A stretch of 31,489 nucleotides of DNA from Ectopseudomonas composti (lineage in GTDB: Bacteria > Pseudomonadota > Gammaproteobacteria > Pseudomonadales > Pseudomonadaceae), in NCBI GenBank assembly GCA_946886245.1, contig CAMPIF010000004.1:1-31489 (forward strand), read 5' to 3'. Below, piece by piece: positions 14,733 to 23,444 of this stretch. The position numbers and the translations under genes were made by a program. Numbering within the stretch: the stretch's first letter is position 1; each line of letters starts with the position of its first letter. The notes beneath the pieces were generated by a model. The model ran no database searches, was not told where the DNA came from, and saw only the letters and a list, made by a program, of their open reading frames with translations.

Positions 14733-16109
14733 ATGACCGACTACCAGAACCTGTTCGAGCAGGACCGTGCCCACTTCATGCACCCGTCCACCCACGCCCA
14801 CGATCACGCCAGCGGCGCGCTCAAGGGCCGCATCATCACCGGCGCCTCGGGCATCCGCATTCAGGATCATGAAGGTCGCGAGCTGATCGATGCCTTCGCC
14901 GGTCTGTACTGCGTGAACATCGGCTACGGTCGTACCGAGGTCGCCGAGGCCATCTACAAGCAGGCCAAGGAGCTGGCCTACTATCACACCTATGTCGGTC
15001 ATTCGACCGAGGCCATCATCGAGCTGTCGGCGCGCATCATCGACTGGGCGCCCAAGGGCATGAAGAAGGTCTACTACGGCATGTCCGGCTCGGACGCCAA
15101 CGAGACCCAGATCAAGCTGGTGCGTTACTACAACAACGTGCTCGGTCGCCCGGCGAAGAAGAAGATCATCTCCCGCCAGCGCGGCTACCACGGCTCGGGC
15201 ATCATGACCGGCAGCCTCACCGGTCTGGCCAGCTTCCACCAGCACTTCGACCTGCCTCACGCGGACATCAAGCATGCCGCCTGCCCGCATTTCTACAAGG
15301 CGCCGGCCGGCATGGACGAGGCCGCCTTCGTGCGTCACTGCGCCGAGGATCTTGAGCGTCTGATCCTGGCCGAAGGGCCGGACACCGTGGCGGCTTTCAT
15401 CGGCGAGCCGGTGATGGGTACCGGCGGCATCATCGTGCCGCCCACCGGGTACTGGGAGGCGATCCAGGCTGTGCTCGCCAAGTACGACATCCTGCTGATT
15501 GCCGATGAAGTGGTCTGCGCCTTCGGTCGCCTGGGCACGCCGATGGGCAGCCAGATGTTCGGTATGCAGCCGGACCTGATCACCACTGCCAAAGGCCTGA
15601 CCAGCGCCTATGCGCCGCTGTCGGCAGTGATTGTCGGTGAGAAGGTGTGGAACGTGATCGACGAAGCCTCCAGCCGCGACGGCGCCATGGGCCATGGCTG
15701 GACCTACTCCGGTCACCCGATCTGTGCCGCCGCCGCGCTGGCCAATCTGAACATCCTGGAGAAGGAAAACATCGCCGACAACGCCGCCGATGTCGGTGCC
15801 TACCTCAACCAGCAACTGCGCCAGACCTTCGAAGGCCACCCGCTGGTGGGTGAAGTACGCGGTGTCGGCATGCTCGCCGCGCTGGAGTTCATGGCGGACA
15901 AGGATGCGCGCACGCCCTTCGATGCCGCGCTCAAGGTCGGCCCCCGGGTTTCTGCCGCCTGCCTGGAGCGTGGCATGATCGCCCGTGCCATGCCGCACGG
16001 CGACATCCTCGGCTTCGCCCCGCCGCTGGTGCTGACCAAGGCTGAGGCGGACGAGGTGGTGGGGATCGCCAAGGCGGCGGTGGATGCGGTGGCCAGCGAG
16101 GTACTCTGA
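14733..16109 (+). CDS. doeD: L-2,4-diaminobutyrate transaminase DoeD (class III aminotransferase)
   Basis: A 458-residue PLP enzyme of the omega-aminotransferase group. The PLP lysine is Lys287 in TTAKGLTS, Asp258 in LLIADEVVCAFGR contacts the pyridine nitrogen, and MSGSDANETQIK (117-128) binds the phosphate. DoeD takes the 4-amino group from diaminobutyrate to give aspartate semialdehyde for DoeC. The start at 14733 has GGAG six bases upstream; an in-frame ATG at 14721 overlaps that ribosome site. It is the last catabolic gene; a strong hairpin follows 36 bases after its stop. Confidence 0.88.
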   Translation: MTDYQNLFEQDRAHFMHPSTHAHDHASGALKGRIITGASGIRIQDHEGRELIDAFAGLYCVNIGYGRTEVAEAIYKQAKELAYYHTYVGHSTEAIIELSARIIDWAPKGMKKVYYGMSGSDANETQIKLVRYYNNVLGRPAKKKIISRQRGYHGSGIMTGSLTGLASFHQHFDLPHADIKHAACPHFYKAPAGMDEAAFVRHCAEDLERLILAEGPDTVAAFIGEPVMGTGGIIVPPTGYWEAIQAVLAKYDILLIADEVVCAFGRLGTPMGSQMFGMQPDLITTAKGLTSAYAPLSAVIVGEKVWNVIDEASSRDGAMGHGWTYSGHPICAAAALANLNILEKENIADNAADVGAYLNQQLRQTFEGHPLVGEVRGVGMLAALEFMADKDARTPFDAALKVGPRVSAACLERGMIARAMPHGDILGFAPPLVLTKAEADEVVGIAKAAVDAVASEVL

Positions 16110-16135
16110 GCTTGCTAGAGCGGCAGGTTGCCGTC

Positions 16136-16174
16136 CTGTGGGAGGGGCTTCAGCCGCGACGGCTGAAGCCCTTT
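16136..16174 (+). terminator. Strong hairpin terminator after doeD
   Basis: GGGCTTCAGCCG (16145-16156) and CGGCTGAAGCCC (16160-16171) form a perfect 12-bp stem with a CGA loop, followed by TTT. The left side begins with CTGTGGGAGG, so it is also a member of the repeat family seen at 1136-1202 and 8147-8217. It lies between convergent genes. Confidence 0.7.
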
Positions 16175-16179
16175 GCCAG

Positions 16180-16243
16180 CTCGGTGCGCACGGCGCACCC
16201 TACAACAGCGTTGCGAATCCTGGGGTGCGCCGTGCGCACCGAG
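16180..16243. repeat. Perfect 21-base inverted repeat (GTGCGC family)
   Basis: Bases 16180-16200 and 16223-16243 are exact reverse complements, starting CTCGGTGCGCAC and ending GTGCGCACCGAG, with a 22-base spacer. It reaches to within four bases of the stop codon of the TPR gene and could end transcription from both sides. Related GTAGGGTGCGC repeats are at 6057, 24031 and 24135. Confidence 0.8.
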
Positions 16244-16247
16244 TCGA

Positions 16248-16562
16248 TCAGCGTTGCTTGTCCAGTTTGCGCAGAAACACCGTCATTTCTTTCTCGGCCT
16301 GTTTGTCGCCCTTGGCCTGGGCTGCAGCGATGCCCTGCTGCCAGGCCTGGCGTGCGCCGTCGTGGTTGCCCTCGGCCTGCAGCGCCTTGCCCAGCAGCTT
16401 CCACGCCGCTGAATAGGCCGGGTCGAACGCCACGCAGCGTTGCAGGTGCTCGGCCGCCTGCGAGGTGTTGCCACCATCCAGATGGGCCTTGCCCAGGCCG
16501 AAGCGCAGCAGGGCGTTGTCCATGCCCTTGGCCAGCAGTTTCTCCAGTGCTTCGCTGCTCAT
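16248..16562 (-). CDS. Small tetratricopeptide repeat protein
   Basis: A 104-residue soluble protein with about two to three TPR units: LRFGLGKAHLDGGNTSQAAEHLQRCVAFDP followed by AAWKLLGKALQAEGNHDGARQAW (helices spanning residues 18-85), each ending near the usual proline. TPR proteins mediate protein contacts; no partner can be named. The ATG at 16562 is chosen because AGGAG lies five bases upstream; an ATG at 16583 would read through that site. It is downstream of trkA on the same strand and from memory corresponds to PA0015 of P. aeruginosa. Confidence 0.82.
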   Translation of the reverse strand: MSSEALEKLLAKGMDNALLRFGLGKAHLDGGNTSQAAEHLQRCVAFDPAYSAAWKLLGKALQAEGNHDGARQAWQQGIAAAQAKGDKQAEKEMTVFLRKLDKQR

Positions 16563-16583
16563 CTTGGCTCCTGCATTGGGCAT

Positions 16584-16605
16584 TCCCGGATTTCATCCGG
16601 GCTAC
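16584..16605. repeat. GTAGCCCGGAT repeat, single arm, before the TPR gene
   Basis: TCCCGGATTTCATCCGGGCTAC is one arm of the GTAGCCCGGAT family. It lies between trkA and the TPR gene, just upstream of the latter's ribosome site. Confidence 0.65.
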
Positions 16606-16633
16606 GGGCTCGTAGCCGGGTGCGACAAGGGAC

Positions 16634-18007
16634 TCAGAAGAACGTCAGGCCGGCCTGGAACAGGCGCTCGACATCGCGGATGTACTTCTTGTCGACCAGG
16701 AACAGGATCACGTGGTCGCCGGACTCGATCACCGTGTCGTCATGGGCGATCAGCACTTCTTCGTCGCGGATGATGGCGCCGATGGTGGTACTCGGCGGCA
16801 GGGCGATGTCTTCGATGGCGCGGCCGATCACCTTGCTCGATTTGGCATCGCCGTGGGCGATCACTTCCAGCGCTTCCGCTGCACCACGGCGCAGGCTGTG
16901 CACGCTTTCGATATCGCCACGGCGCACGTGGGTCAGCAGTGTGCCGATGGTGGCCAACTGTGGGCTGATGGCGATGTCGATCTCGCCGCCCTGCACCAGG
17001 TCGACATAGGCCGGGTTGTTGATGATGGTCATCACCTTGCGCGCACCGAGGCGCTTGGCCAGCAGCGACGACATGATGTTGGCCTCGTCGTCGTTGGTCA
17101 GGGCGAGGAAGATGTCGGCGTCGTTGATGTTCTCTTCCACCAGCAGGTCGCGATCCGAGGCGCTGCCCTGCAGCACGATGGTGCTGTCGAGGCTCTCCGA
17201 CAGGTAGCGGCAGCGTGCCGGATTCATTTCGATGATCTTCACCTGGTAGCGGCTTTCGATGGCTTCGGCCAGACGCTCGCCGATATTGCCGCCGCCGGCG
17301 ATCACCACGCGCTTGTAGCTGTCTTCCAGGCGGCGCATCTCGCTCATTACCGCACGGATATGCGCCTTGGCGGCGATGAAGAATACCTCGTCATCGGCCT
17401 CGATGACGGTGTCGCCCTTGGGCATGATCGGCCGGTTGCGGCGGAAGATGGCCGCCACGCGCGTGTCGACGTTGGGCATGTGCTGGCGCAACTGGCGCAG
17501 TTGCTGACCCACCAGCGGGCCGCCGTAGTAGGCCTTGACCGCCACCAGTTGCGCCTTGCCTTCGGCGAAGTCGATCACCTGCAGGGCGCCGGGGTATTCG
17601 ATCAGGCGCTTGATGTAGTTGGTCACCACCTGCTCGGGGCTGATCAGCACGTCGACCGGAATCGCTTCGTTGTCGAACAGCGCCTCACGGGTCAGGTAGG
17701 CCGCCTCGCGCACCCGGGCGATCTTGGTCGGCGTGTGGAACAGGGTGTAGGCCACCTGACAGGCCATCATGTTGACTTCGTCGCTGTTGGTCACTGCCAC
17801 CAGCATGTCGGCATCGTCAGCGCCGGCCTGGCGCAGCACGGTGGGGAAGGAGCCCTTGCCCTGTACGGTGCGGATGTCCAGGCGGTCGCCGAGGTCGCGC
17901 AGGCGGTCGCCATCTGTGTCGACCACGGTGATGTCGTTGGCCTCGCTGGCGAGGTGTTCGGCCAGGGTGCCGCCCACTTGGCCGGCGCCGAGAATGATGA
18001 TTTTCAC
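16634..18007 (-). CDS. trkA: Trk potassium uptake system NAD-binding protein TrkA
   Basis: A 457-residue cytoplasmic regulator of the Trk potassium transporter with two RCK halves. Each begins with a nucleotide-binding glycine motif: GAGQVG (7-12) and GGGNIG (238-243). Each half ends with a TrkA-C domain (about 145-225 and 370-455). It binds NAD(H)/ATP and controls the membrane channel TrkH/TrkG, which is not in this window. The start is GTG at 18007, giving [13 protein letters not shown] and the usual family length. The gene is 11 bases downstream of rsmB. Potassium uptake is the first response to high osmolarity, which fits the osmolyte genes around it, although this position is ancestral in Pseudomonas. 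Confidence 0.95.
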   Translation of the reverse strand: MKIIILGAGQVGGTLAEHLASEANDITVVDTDGDRLRDLGDRLDIRTVQGKGSFPTVLRQAGADDADMLVAVTNSDEVNMMACQVAYTLFHTPTKIARVREAAYLTREALFDNEAIPVDVLISPEQVVTNYIKRLIEYPGALQVIDFAEGKAQLVAVKAYYGGPLVGQQLRQLRQHMPNVDTRVAAIFRRNRPIMPKGDTVIEADDEVFFIAAKAHIRAVMSEMRRLEDSYKRVVIAGGGNIGERLAEAIESRYQVKIIEMNPARCRYLSESLDSTIVLQGSASDRDLLVEENINDADIFLALTNDDEANIMSSLLAKRLGARKVMTIINNPAYVDLVQGGEIDIAISPQLATIGTLLTHVRRGDIESVHSLRRGAAEALEVIAHGDAKSSKVIGRAIEDIALPPSTTIGAIIRDEEVLIAHDDTVIESGDHVILFLVDKKYIRDVERLFQAGLTFF

Positions 18008-18018
18008 TGATCGCTCCG

Positions 18019-19332
18019 TTAGCTGTGGCTGGTCACAGCGGTCTTTATCAGCTTGGCATAGTAGAAGCCGTCGTGGCCTTCCAGTTGTGGCAGCAGTTGG
18101 CGACCGTGCTCCGGCTGCAGGCCGAAGCCGCCGGTGATGGCGACTTCCTGCGCGTCGGCGGTGCGGGCCAGGAACGCGGCGATGGTCTCGCTGTTTTCCG
18201 TTGGCAGCACCGAGCAGGTGGCATAGAGCAGGATGCCGCCGGGTGCCAGGGTCGGCCACAGGGCATCGAGCAGCTCGCCTTGCAGCTGGGCCAGGGCCGG
18301 GATGTCCTCGGGCTTGCGGGTCAGCTTGATGTCCGGGTGACGGCGGATCACGCCGGTGGCCGAACAGGGCGCGTCGAGCAGGATGCGCTGGAATGGCTGG
18401 CCGTCCCACCAGGCGCCGGTATCGCGGCCGTCGGCGGCGATCAGCGTGGCGTCGAGGCGCAGGCGCTCGAGGTTCTCGCGCACGCGCGCCAGGCGCTTGG
18501 CTTCCAGATCCACGGCGACCACTTCACCCAGCCCCGGCTCGGCTTCCAGCAGGTGGCAGGTCTTGCCGCCTGGTGCGGCGCAGGCGTCCAGCACGCGCTG
18601 ACCGGGCGCCAGCTCCAACAGGTCGGCGGCCAGTTGCGCGGCTTCGTCCTGCACGCTGACGCGGCCGTCCTTGAAACCTGGCAGTGTCGTCACATCGCAG
18701 GGCTGCAGCAGGCGCACGCCGTCGCGGCTGAAGGTGCAGGGCTCGGCTTCGATGCCCGCGCTGCGCAGCTCAATGAGATAGGCATCGCGTGAACCGTGGC
18801 GGCGATTGACCCGCAGGATCAGCGGCGGGTGCGCGTTGTTGGCGGCGCAGATGGCCTGCCAGTGCTGCGGCCAGTGCGCCTTGAGCGCCTTTTGCAACCA
18901 GCGCGGGTGCGCGCTGTGCAGCACCGGGTCACGATCGAGTTCGGCAAACAGGGCTTCGTGCTCACGCTGGGCGCGGCGTAGCACGGCATTGAGCAGGCCC
19001 TTGGCCCAGGGTTTTTTCAGCGCGCCGGCGCAGCCGACGGTCTCGCCGATGGCGGCGTGTTCGGGAATGCGGCTGTGCAGCAGTTGGTAGAGACCGATCA
19101 GCAGCAGCGCTTCCACGTCCTTGTCGGCGGCCTTGAAGGGTTTTTCCAGCAGTTTCTCGGCCAGCAATTGCAGACGCGGCTGCCAGCGGGCCGCGCCGAA
19201 TGCCAGATCCTGCGCCAGGGCGCGGTCGTGGTGTTCGACCTTGTCCAGCTGTGGCGGCAGGCTGCTGCCCAGCGAGGCCTTGCCGGACAGCACGGCGGTC
19301 AGGGCGCGGGCGGCTGCCAGGCGCGGGTTCAT
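18019..19332 (-). CDS. rsmB: 16S rRNA (cytosine-967-C5)-methyltransferase RsmB
   Basis: A 437-residue enzyme with an N-terminal NusB-like RNA-binding domain (about residues 1-140) and a C-terminal SAM methyltransferase domain. [17 protein letters not shown] (from 247) binds [20 protein letters not shown] contains Cys323 and [11 protein letters not shown] contains Cys373, equivalent to the two catalytic cysteines (325 and 375) of E. coli RsmB. It methylates C967 of 16S rRNA. Its start overlaps the fmt stop by four bases, showing translational coupling in def-fmt-rsmB-trkA. Older names are sun and rrmB. Confidence 0.95.
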   Translation of the reverse strand: MNPRLAAARALTAVLSGKASLGSSLPPQLDKVEHHDRALAQDLAFGAARWQPRLQLLAEKLLEKPFKAADKDVEALLLIGLYQLLHSRIPEHAAIGETVGCAGALKKPWAKGLLNAVLRRAQREHEALFAELDRDPVLHSAHPRWLQKALKAHWPQHWQAICAANNAHPPLILRVNRRHGSRDAYLIELRSAGIEAEPCTFSRDGVRLLQPCDVTTLPGFKDGRVSVQDEAAQLAADLLELAPGQRVLDACAAPGGKTCHLLEAEPGLGEVVAVDLEAKRLARVRENLERLRLDATLIAADGRDTGAWWDGQPFQRILLDAPCSATGVIRRHPDIKLTRKPEDIPALAQLQGELLDALWPTLAPGGILLYATCSVLPTENSETIAAFLARTADAQEVAITGGFGLQPEHGRQLLPQLEGHDGFYYAKLIKTAVTSHS

Positions 19333-20273
19333 CGACCGAGCACCAGACCGGCGGCGAACTGCTCACGGCGGCTGTTATAAAGGTCGGCGAACGCCAGCGG
19401 CTTACCGCCGGGCAACTGCAGGCGGGTCAGGCGCAGTGCACCGTCGCCGCAGGCCACGGTCAGGCCGTTCTTGTCAGCCGCGAGAATGGTGCCTGGGCTG
19501 CCCTTGCCCTCGCCGATCTCGGCTGCATGCACTTTCAAGGCATCGCCACCCAGCGTGGTGTGGCAGATCGGCCAGGGATGGAAGGCGCGCACCAGGCGTT
19601 CCAGCTCCACGGCCGGGCGGCTGAAATCGATGCGCGCCTCGTCCTTGTTGAGCTTGTGCGCGTAGTTGGCCAAGGCATCATCCTGTACCTCACCCTTCAG
19701 TGTGCCGGCCGCCAGGCCGTCGATGGCCTGCAGCACTGCCTGTGGGCCGAGCTGGGCGAGGCGGTCGTGCAGCGAGCCGCCCGTGTCGCTGGCGCTGATC
19801 GGGGTGCTGACCTTGAGCAGCATCGGCCCGGTGTCCAGGCCGGCCTCCATCTGCATCACGGTAACGCCGGACTCAAGATCACCGGCCTGCACCGCGCGCT
19901 GGATCGGCGCGGCGCCGCGCCAGCGTGGCAGCAAGGATGCGTGGCTGTTGATGCAGCCCAGGCGCGGGGTGTCGAGCACCACCTGGGGCAGGATCAGGCC
20001 GTATGCGACCACCACCATCAGATCCGGCTTGAGCGCCGCCAGCTCGGCCTGGGCCTCTTCATTGCGCAGGCTGGCCGGTTGGTAGACGGCAATACCCTGC
20101 TCCAGAGCAAGCTGCTTGACCGGGCTGGGCATCAGTTTCTGGCCACGGCCGGCCGGCCGATCCGGCTGGGTATAGACGGCGACTATCTCGTGCGGGCTGG
20201 CCAGCAGGGCCTTGAGGTGCTCGGCGGCGAATTCCGGGGTGCCGGCAAAGACGATACGCAATGAGTCAGGCAT
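19329..20273 (-). CDS. fmt: Methionyl-tRNA formyltransferase
   Basis: A 314-residue enzyme that formylates initiator Met-tRNA using 10-formyl-tetrahydrofolate. The catalytic trio is Asn109 and His111 in [18 protein letters not shown] and Asp147 in GLDTGPM, aligned with N106/H108/D144 of E. coli. The N-terminal strand [15 protein letters not shown] and the C-terminal OB-like tRNA-binding domain (about 210-314) are complete. It overlaps rsmB by four bases. It is separated from def by a 211-base gap that contains a repeat element, unusual for genes that are often adjacent. Confidence 0.96.
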   Translation of the reverse strand: MPDSLRIVFAGTPEFAAEHLKALLASPHEIVAVYTQPDRPAGRGQKLMPSPVKQLALEQGIAVYQPASLRNEEAQAELAALKPDLMVVVAYGLILPQVVLDTPRLGCINSHASLLPRWRGAAPIQRAVQAGDLESGVTVMQMEAGLDTGPMLLKVSTPISASDTGGSLHDRLAQLGPQAVLQAIDGLAAGTLKGEVQDDALANYAHKLNKDEARIDFSRPAVELERLVRAFHPWPICHTTLGGDALKVHAAEIGEGKGSPGTILAADKNGLTVACGDGALRLTRLQLPGGKPLAFADLYNSRREQFAAGLVLGR

Positions 20274-20303
20274 GGGCGGTCACTAAAGAAAAAGGCTTGC
20301 CTG

Positions 20304-20459
20304 GCAGGTCACATGGAAACTACTGCGCTCGGTTATGCCGCGTTGAAAACAGGCTCGGACTGCTCATTTACAGCTCGTAAAGTCGATCGCGACTCCGACC
20401 GATCCTCGCCTGTTTTCGCCTTGCCTAACCTTCGCTCGTGACGTTTCCATGCGACCTGC
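20304..20459. repeat. 156-base structured repeat element, copy 1 (def-fmt gap)
   Basis: The outer ends GCAGGTCACATGGAAAC (20304-20320) and GTTTCCATGCGACCTGC (20443-20459) pair with one mismatch. Inside are GAAAACAGGC (20345-20354) and GCCTGTTTTC (20409-20418), a perfect 10-bp pair. The centre contains TTTACAGCTCGTAAA. Bases 20361-20386 are identical over 26 positions to the reverse complement of 30111-30136 in a second element. The outer stems of the two copies differ in sequence but each is self-complementary. The family was not recognised. Confidence 0.75.
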
Positions 20460-20484
20460 TACACAAGCCCTTGGAATAAGTGGA

Positions 20485-20991
20485 TCAGGCGCGTTGGCGA
20501 TGCTGTTTTTCCAGCTTCTTCTTGATCCGGTCGCGCTTGAGGTTGGACAGATAGTCGACGAACAGCTTGCCGTTGAGGTGATCGCACTCGTGCTGAATAC
20601 ACACGGCGAGCAGGCCTTCGGCGATCAGCTCGTAGGGCTGGCCATCGCGATCCAGTGCCTTGATCTTGACCTTCTGCGGGCGGTCGACGTTCTCGTAGAA
20701 ACCAGGCACCGACAGGCAGCCTTCCTGGTACTGGCCCATCTCGTCGGTCAGTGACTCGAACTCGGGGTTGATGAACACCCGTGGCTCGGACTTGTCCTCG
20801 GACAGGTCCATGACCACCACGCGCTTGTGCACGTTGACCTGCGTCGCGGCCAGGCCGATACCCGGAGCGTCATACATGGTCTCGAACATGTCGTCGACCA
20901 GTTGACGGATGGAGTCATCCACGACGTCCACCGGTTTGGCGATGGTACGCAGGCGTGGATCAGGAAATTCGAGGATATTCAGGATCGCCAT
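20485..20991 (-). CDS. def: Peptide deformylase
   Basis: A 168-residue metalloenzyme that removes the N-formyl group from new proteins. All three motifs are present: GIGLAATQ (44-51), EGCLSVP (90-96) with metal ligand Cys92, and QHECDHLNG (133-141) with metal ligands His134 and His138 and catalytic Glu135, matching E. coli C90/H132/H136/E133. It has the standard length. It is the first gene of the minus-strand group def-fmt-rsmB-trkA and diverges from the LysM gene. Confidence 0.96.
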   Translation of the reverse strand: MAILNILEFPDPRLRTIAKPVDVVDDSIRQLVDDMFETMYDAPGIGLAATQVNVHKRVVVMDLSEDKSEPRVFINPEFESLTDEMGQYQEGCLSVPGFYENVDRPQKVKIKALDRDGQPYELIAEGLLAVCIQHECDHLNGKLFVDYLSNLKRDRIKKKLEKQHRQRA

Positions 20992-21011
20992 ATGCGTTTG
21001 TGATGCACTTG

Positions 21012-21041
21012 TGGAATAAAGTCAAAATCCGCTGCTAAGAT
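21012..21041 (+). promoter_or_regulatory. Possible extended -10 promoter of the LysM gene
   Basis: TGCTAAGAT (21033-21041) is an extended -10 box; the -35 region is weak. A transcript starting near 21048 would have a leader of about 100 bases before the chosen start codon, which argues against an in-frame start at 21040. Confidence 0.4.
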
Positions 21042-21144
21042 GATGAACAGCATTGAAAAACGGCTTCACGCCGCGTATTCAGCGGGTTTGGCACGCGGCG
21101 CTAGGGCGCTTCACGTGAAGGCACATAATAAAGGGATTCACCGT

Positions 21145-22182
21145 ATGAGGAAATCACTACTCGCCCTGCTCTTTGCAGCTGGCGGACTGGCCCTGACCAG
21201 CTTGGCTCAGGCCGAAGTGCAACTCAAGGACGGTCACCCGGACCGCTACACTGTGGTCAGGGGCGATACTCTCTGGGACATTTCCGGCAAATTCCTGCGC
21301 CAGCCGTGGAAATGGCCGGAGATCTGGCACGCCAACCCGCAGGTCGCCAACCCGCACCTGATCTATCCCGGCGATACGCTCAATCTGGTCTACGTTGACG
21401 GTCAGCCGCGCCTGATGCTCAACCGCGGCGAGTCGCGCGGCACCATCAAGCTGTCGCCGCAGGTGCGCAGCACGCCGATGGCCGAAGCGATTCCGACCAT
21501 CCCGCTGGAGGCGATCAACAGCTTCTTGCTGAGCAACCGCATCGTCGACACGCCGGAAGAATTCAACGGCAAGCCTTACGTCGTCGCCGGCAACGCCGAG
21601 CGCGTGGTCAGCGGCGCTGGCGATCGCGTCTACGCCCGTGGCCAGTTCGATGAAGAGCATCCGATCTACGGCATCTTCCGTCAGGGCAAGACCTACGTGG
21701 ACCCGGAGACCAAGGAATTTCTCGGCATCAACGCCGATGACGTCGGCTCTGGCGAGATCGTGGCCGAAGAGGGTGATGTCGGTACCCTGCTGCTGAAGCG
21801 CTCCACTCAGGAAGTGCGCCTGGGCGATCGCCTGTTCCCCACCGAAGAACGTGCGATCAACTCCACCTTCATGCCCAGCGAGCCGATAACCGATATCGAC
21901 GGCTTGATCCTCGACGTGCCGCGCGGTGTGAGCCAGATCGGTCAGTTCGACGTTGTCACCCTGAACAAGGGGCTGCGTGACGGCCTGGAAATCGGCAACG
22001 TGCTGGCGGTGTTCAAGACCGGCGAGACCGTACGTGACCGCGTTACCGGCGAAAGCGTGAAAATTCCGGACGAGCGCTCCGGCTTGCTGATGGTGTTCCG
22101 CACCTACGACAAGCTCAGCTACGGCCTGGTACTGCAGGCCAGCCGCCAACTGGCGGTGATGGACAAGGTCCGCAACCCGTAA
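21145..22182 (+). CDS. LysM domain exported protein
   Basis: A 345-residue protein with a signal peptide (MRKSLLALLF...LAQA, cleavage after residue 23). A single LysM domain spans about residues 35-82 (YTVVRGDTLWDISGKFL...NPHLIYPGDTLNL), binding peptidoglycan. The remaining 260 residues have no motif I recognise. The ATG at 21145 has AAGGG nine bases upstream and begins the signal peptide; frames opening at 21040 would lie before the promoter. From memory it corresponds to PA0020 of P. aeruginosa, and it precedes dprA as there. It probably acts in the periplasm at the cell wall; no enzymatic site is visible. Confidence 0.88.
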   Translation: MRKSLLALLFAAGGLALTSLAQAEVQLKDGHPDRYTVVRGDTLWDISGKFLRQPWKWPEIWHANPQVANPHLIYPGDTLNLVYVDGQPRLMLNRGESRGTIKLSPQVRSTPMAEAIPTIPLEAINSFLLSNRIVDTPEEFNGKPYVVAGNAERVVSGAGDRVYARGQFDEEHPIYGIFRQGKTYVDPETKEFLGINADDVGSGEIVAEEGDVGTLLLKRSTQEVRLGDRLFPTEERAINSTFMPSEPITDIDGLILDVPRGVSQIGQFDVVTLNKGLRDGLEIGNVLAVFKTGETVRDRVTGESVKIPDERSGLLMVFRTYDKLSYGLVLQASRQLAVMDKVRNP

Positions 22183-22188
22183 TGCCCA

Positions 22189-22214
22189 ACGAGCCCCGCA
22201 CTAGCGGGGCTCGT
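22189..22214 (+). terminator. Rho-independent-type terminator after the LysM gene
   Basis: ACGAGCCCCGC and GCGGGGCTCGT form an 11-bp perfect stem with a four-base loop, starting seven bases after the stop codon. The following GCTTTC is a weak T-run. Confidence 0.75.
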
Positions 22215-22263
22215 GCTTTCAGGCCGCCAGGATGGCGGTGCAACTGTTCAGGGAAGAGTCGCC

Positions 22264-23379
22264 ATGCCTGCAGCCTCCTCGCTTTCCCCCGCCGTCTCTC
22301 CTGCCGAGCTCGAAGCCCGCTTGCGCCTGCATCTGTTGCCAGAGTTGGGGCCGCGACGCTTTCGCAAACTTCTGAGCGCTTTCGATAGCGCCTCGGCTGC
22401 ACTCAGTGCGCCGGCCAGTGCCTGGCGTGCGTTGGGGTTGCCGGCTGCCTGCGCCGAACCTCGCCGCAGTGCGGGCATCCGCGAGCGAGCGGCTGCCGCC
22501 CTGCGCTGGCTGGATGAGCCTGGTCAGCATGTGGTGATGTGGGATGATCCAGGCTACCCGGCTCTGCTCGGCGAGCTGGCGGATGCGCCGCCGCTGTTGT
22601 TCGTGGCGGGCGAGCCGAGCGTGCTGGAGGCGCCGCAACTGGCCATGGTCGGCAGTCGGCGCGCCTCGCGGCCCGGCATGGATAACGCACGAGCCTTTGC
22701 CCGCAGCCTGGCGGGCGGTGGCTTCGCCATCACCAGTGGTCTGGCGTTGGGCATCGATGGTGCTGCGCATCAGGGTGCGCTGGAAGGGGGCGGCAAAACG
22801 GTGGCCGTGCTGGGCACCGGCTTGCAGTGCCTGTATCCGCGTCGGCATGTGGGGCTGGCGGCGCAGATCATCGAGCACGGCGGTGCGCTGGTCTCCGAGC
22901 TGCCGCTGGACTGTCCGCCGCAGGCGGGCAACTTCCCGAGGCGCAACAGGATCATCAGCGGGCTTTCGCTGGGTGTGCTGGTGGTCGAGGCCAGCCCGTC
23001 CAGTGGCTCGCTGATCACCGCGCGCCTGGCCGCCGAGCAGGGGCGCGAGGTCTATGCGATTCCCGGTTCGATCCATCATCCTGGCGCACGGGGTTGTCAT
23101 CAGCTGATTCGTGATGGCGCCACCCTGGTGGAAAGCATCGAACATATCCTCGAAGCCTTGCGTGGCTGGCAGACGCCCACCGCCGAACCTCTATCGGTGC
23201 CGCTCGCTGGCGTCGAACACCCATTGCTGGCCTTGCTGCATGCCGCGCCGCACAGCACCGAGGCGCTGGTGCAGGGCAGCGGCTGGCCGCTGTCACAGGT
23301 GCTGGCAGCTTTGACCGAGTTGGAGCTCGATGGCCAGGTGTGCAACGAGGCAGGGCGTTGGCTGGCGCGCCGACCTTAA
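22264..23379 (+). CDS. dprA: DNA-processing protein DprA (Smf)
   Basis: A 371-residue protein that loads RecA onto incoming single-stranded DNA during transformation and recombination. The Rossmann-like core is marked by VGSRRAS (129-135), GLALGIDGAAHQGAL (159-173), TGLQCLYP and NFPRRNRIISG (223-233). A SAM-like helical region precedes it, and a small winged-helix (DML1-type) domain follows at about 310-371. The start at 22264 gives a short leader; GGAAGAG lies seven bases upstream. It follows the LysM gene and precedes tsaC, the usual Pseudomonas order. Confidence 0.94.
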   Translation: MPAASSLSPAVSPAELEARLRLHLLPELGPRRFRKLLSAFDSASAALSAPASAWRALGLPAACAEPRRSAGIRERAAAALRWLDEPGQHVVMWDDPGYPALLGELADAPPLLFVAGEPSVLEAPQLAMVGSRRASRPGMDNARAFARSLAGGGFAITSGLALGIDGAAHQGALEGGGKTVAVLGTGLQCLYPRRHVGLAAQIIEHGGALVSELPLDCPPQAGNFPRRNRIISGLSLGVLVVEASPSSGSLITARLAAEQGREVYAIPGSIHHPGARGCHQLIRDGATLVESIEHILEALRGWQTPTAEPLSVPLAGVEHPLLALLHAAPHSTEALVQGSGWPLSQVLAALTELELDGQVCNEAGRWLARRP

Positions 23380-23444
23380 GTGCCGTGGCAGGTCTCGATT
23401 GGCTTGGATAGACTGCCGCCCATTGATTCAGTGGGAGACAGGCG

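Noticed and set aside
16634..18409. Extended trkA frame of 591 codons
   Set aside because: The first 134 residues are another frame of rsmB. GTG at 18007 gives the standard 457-residue TrkA.
21040..21144. ATGs at 21040/21043 as the start of the LysM protein
   Set aside because: They overlap the predicted -10 box, and the added residues would bury the signal peptide that begins at 21145.
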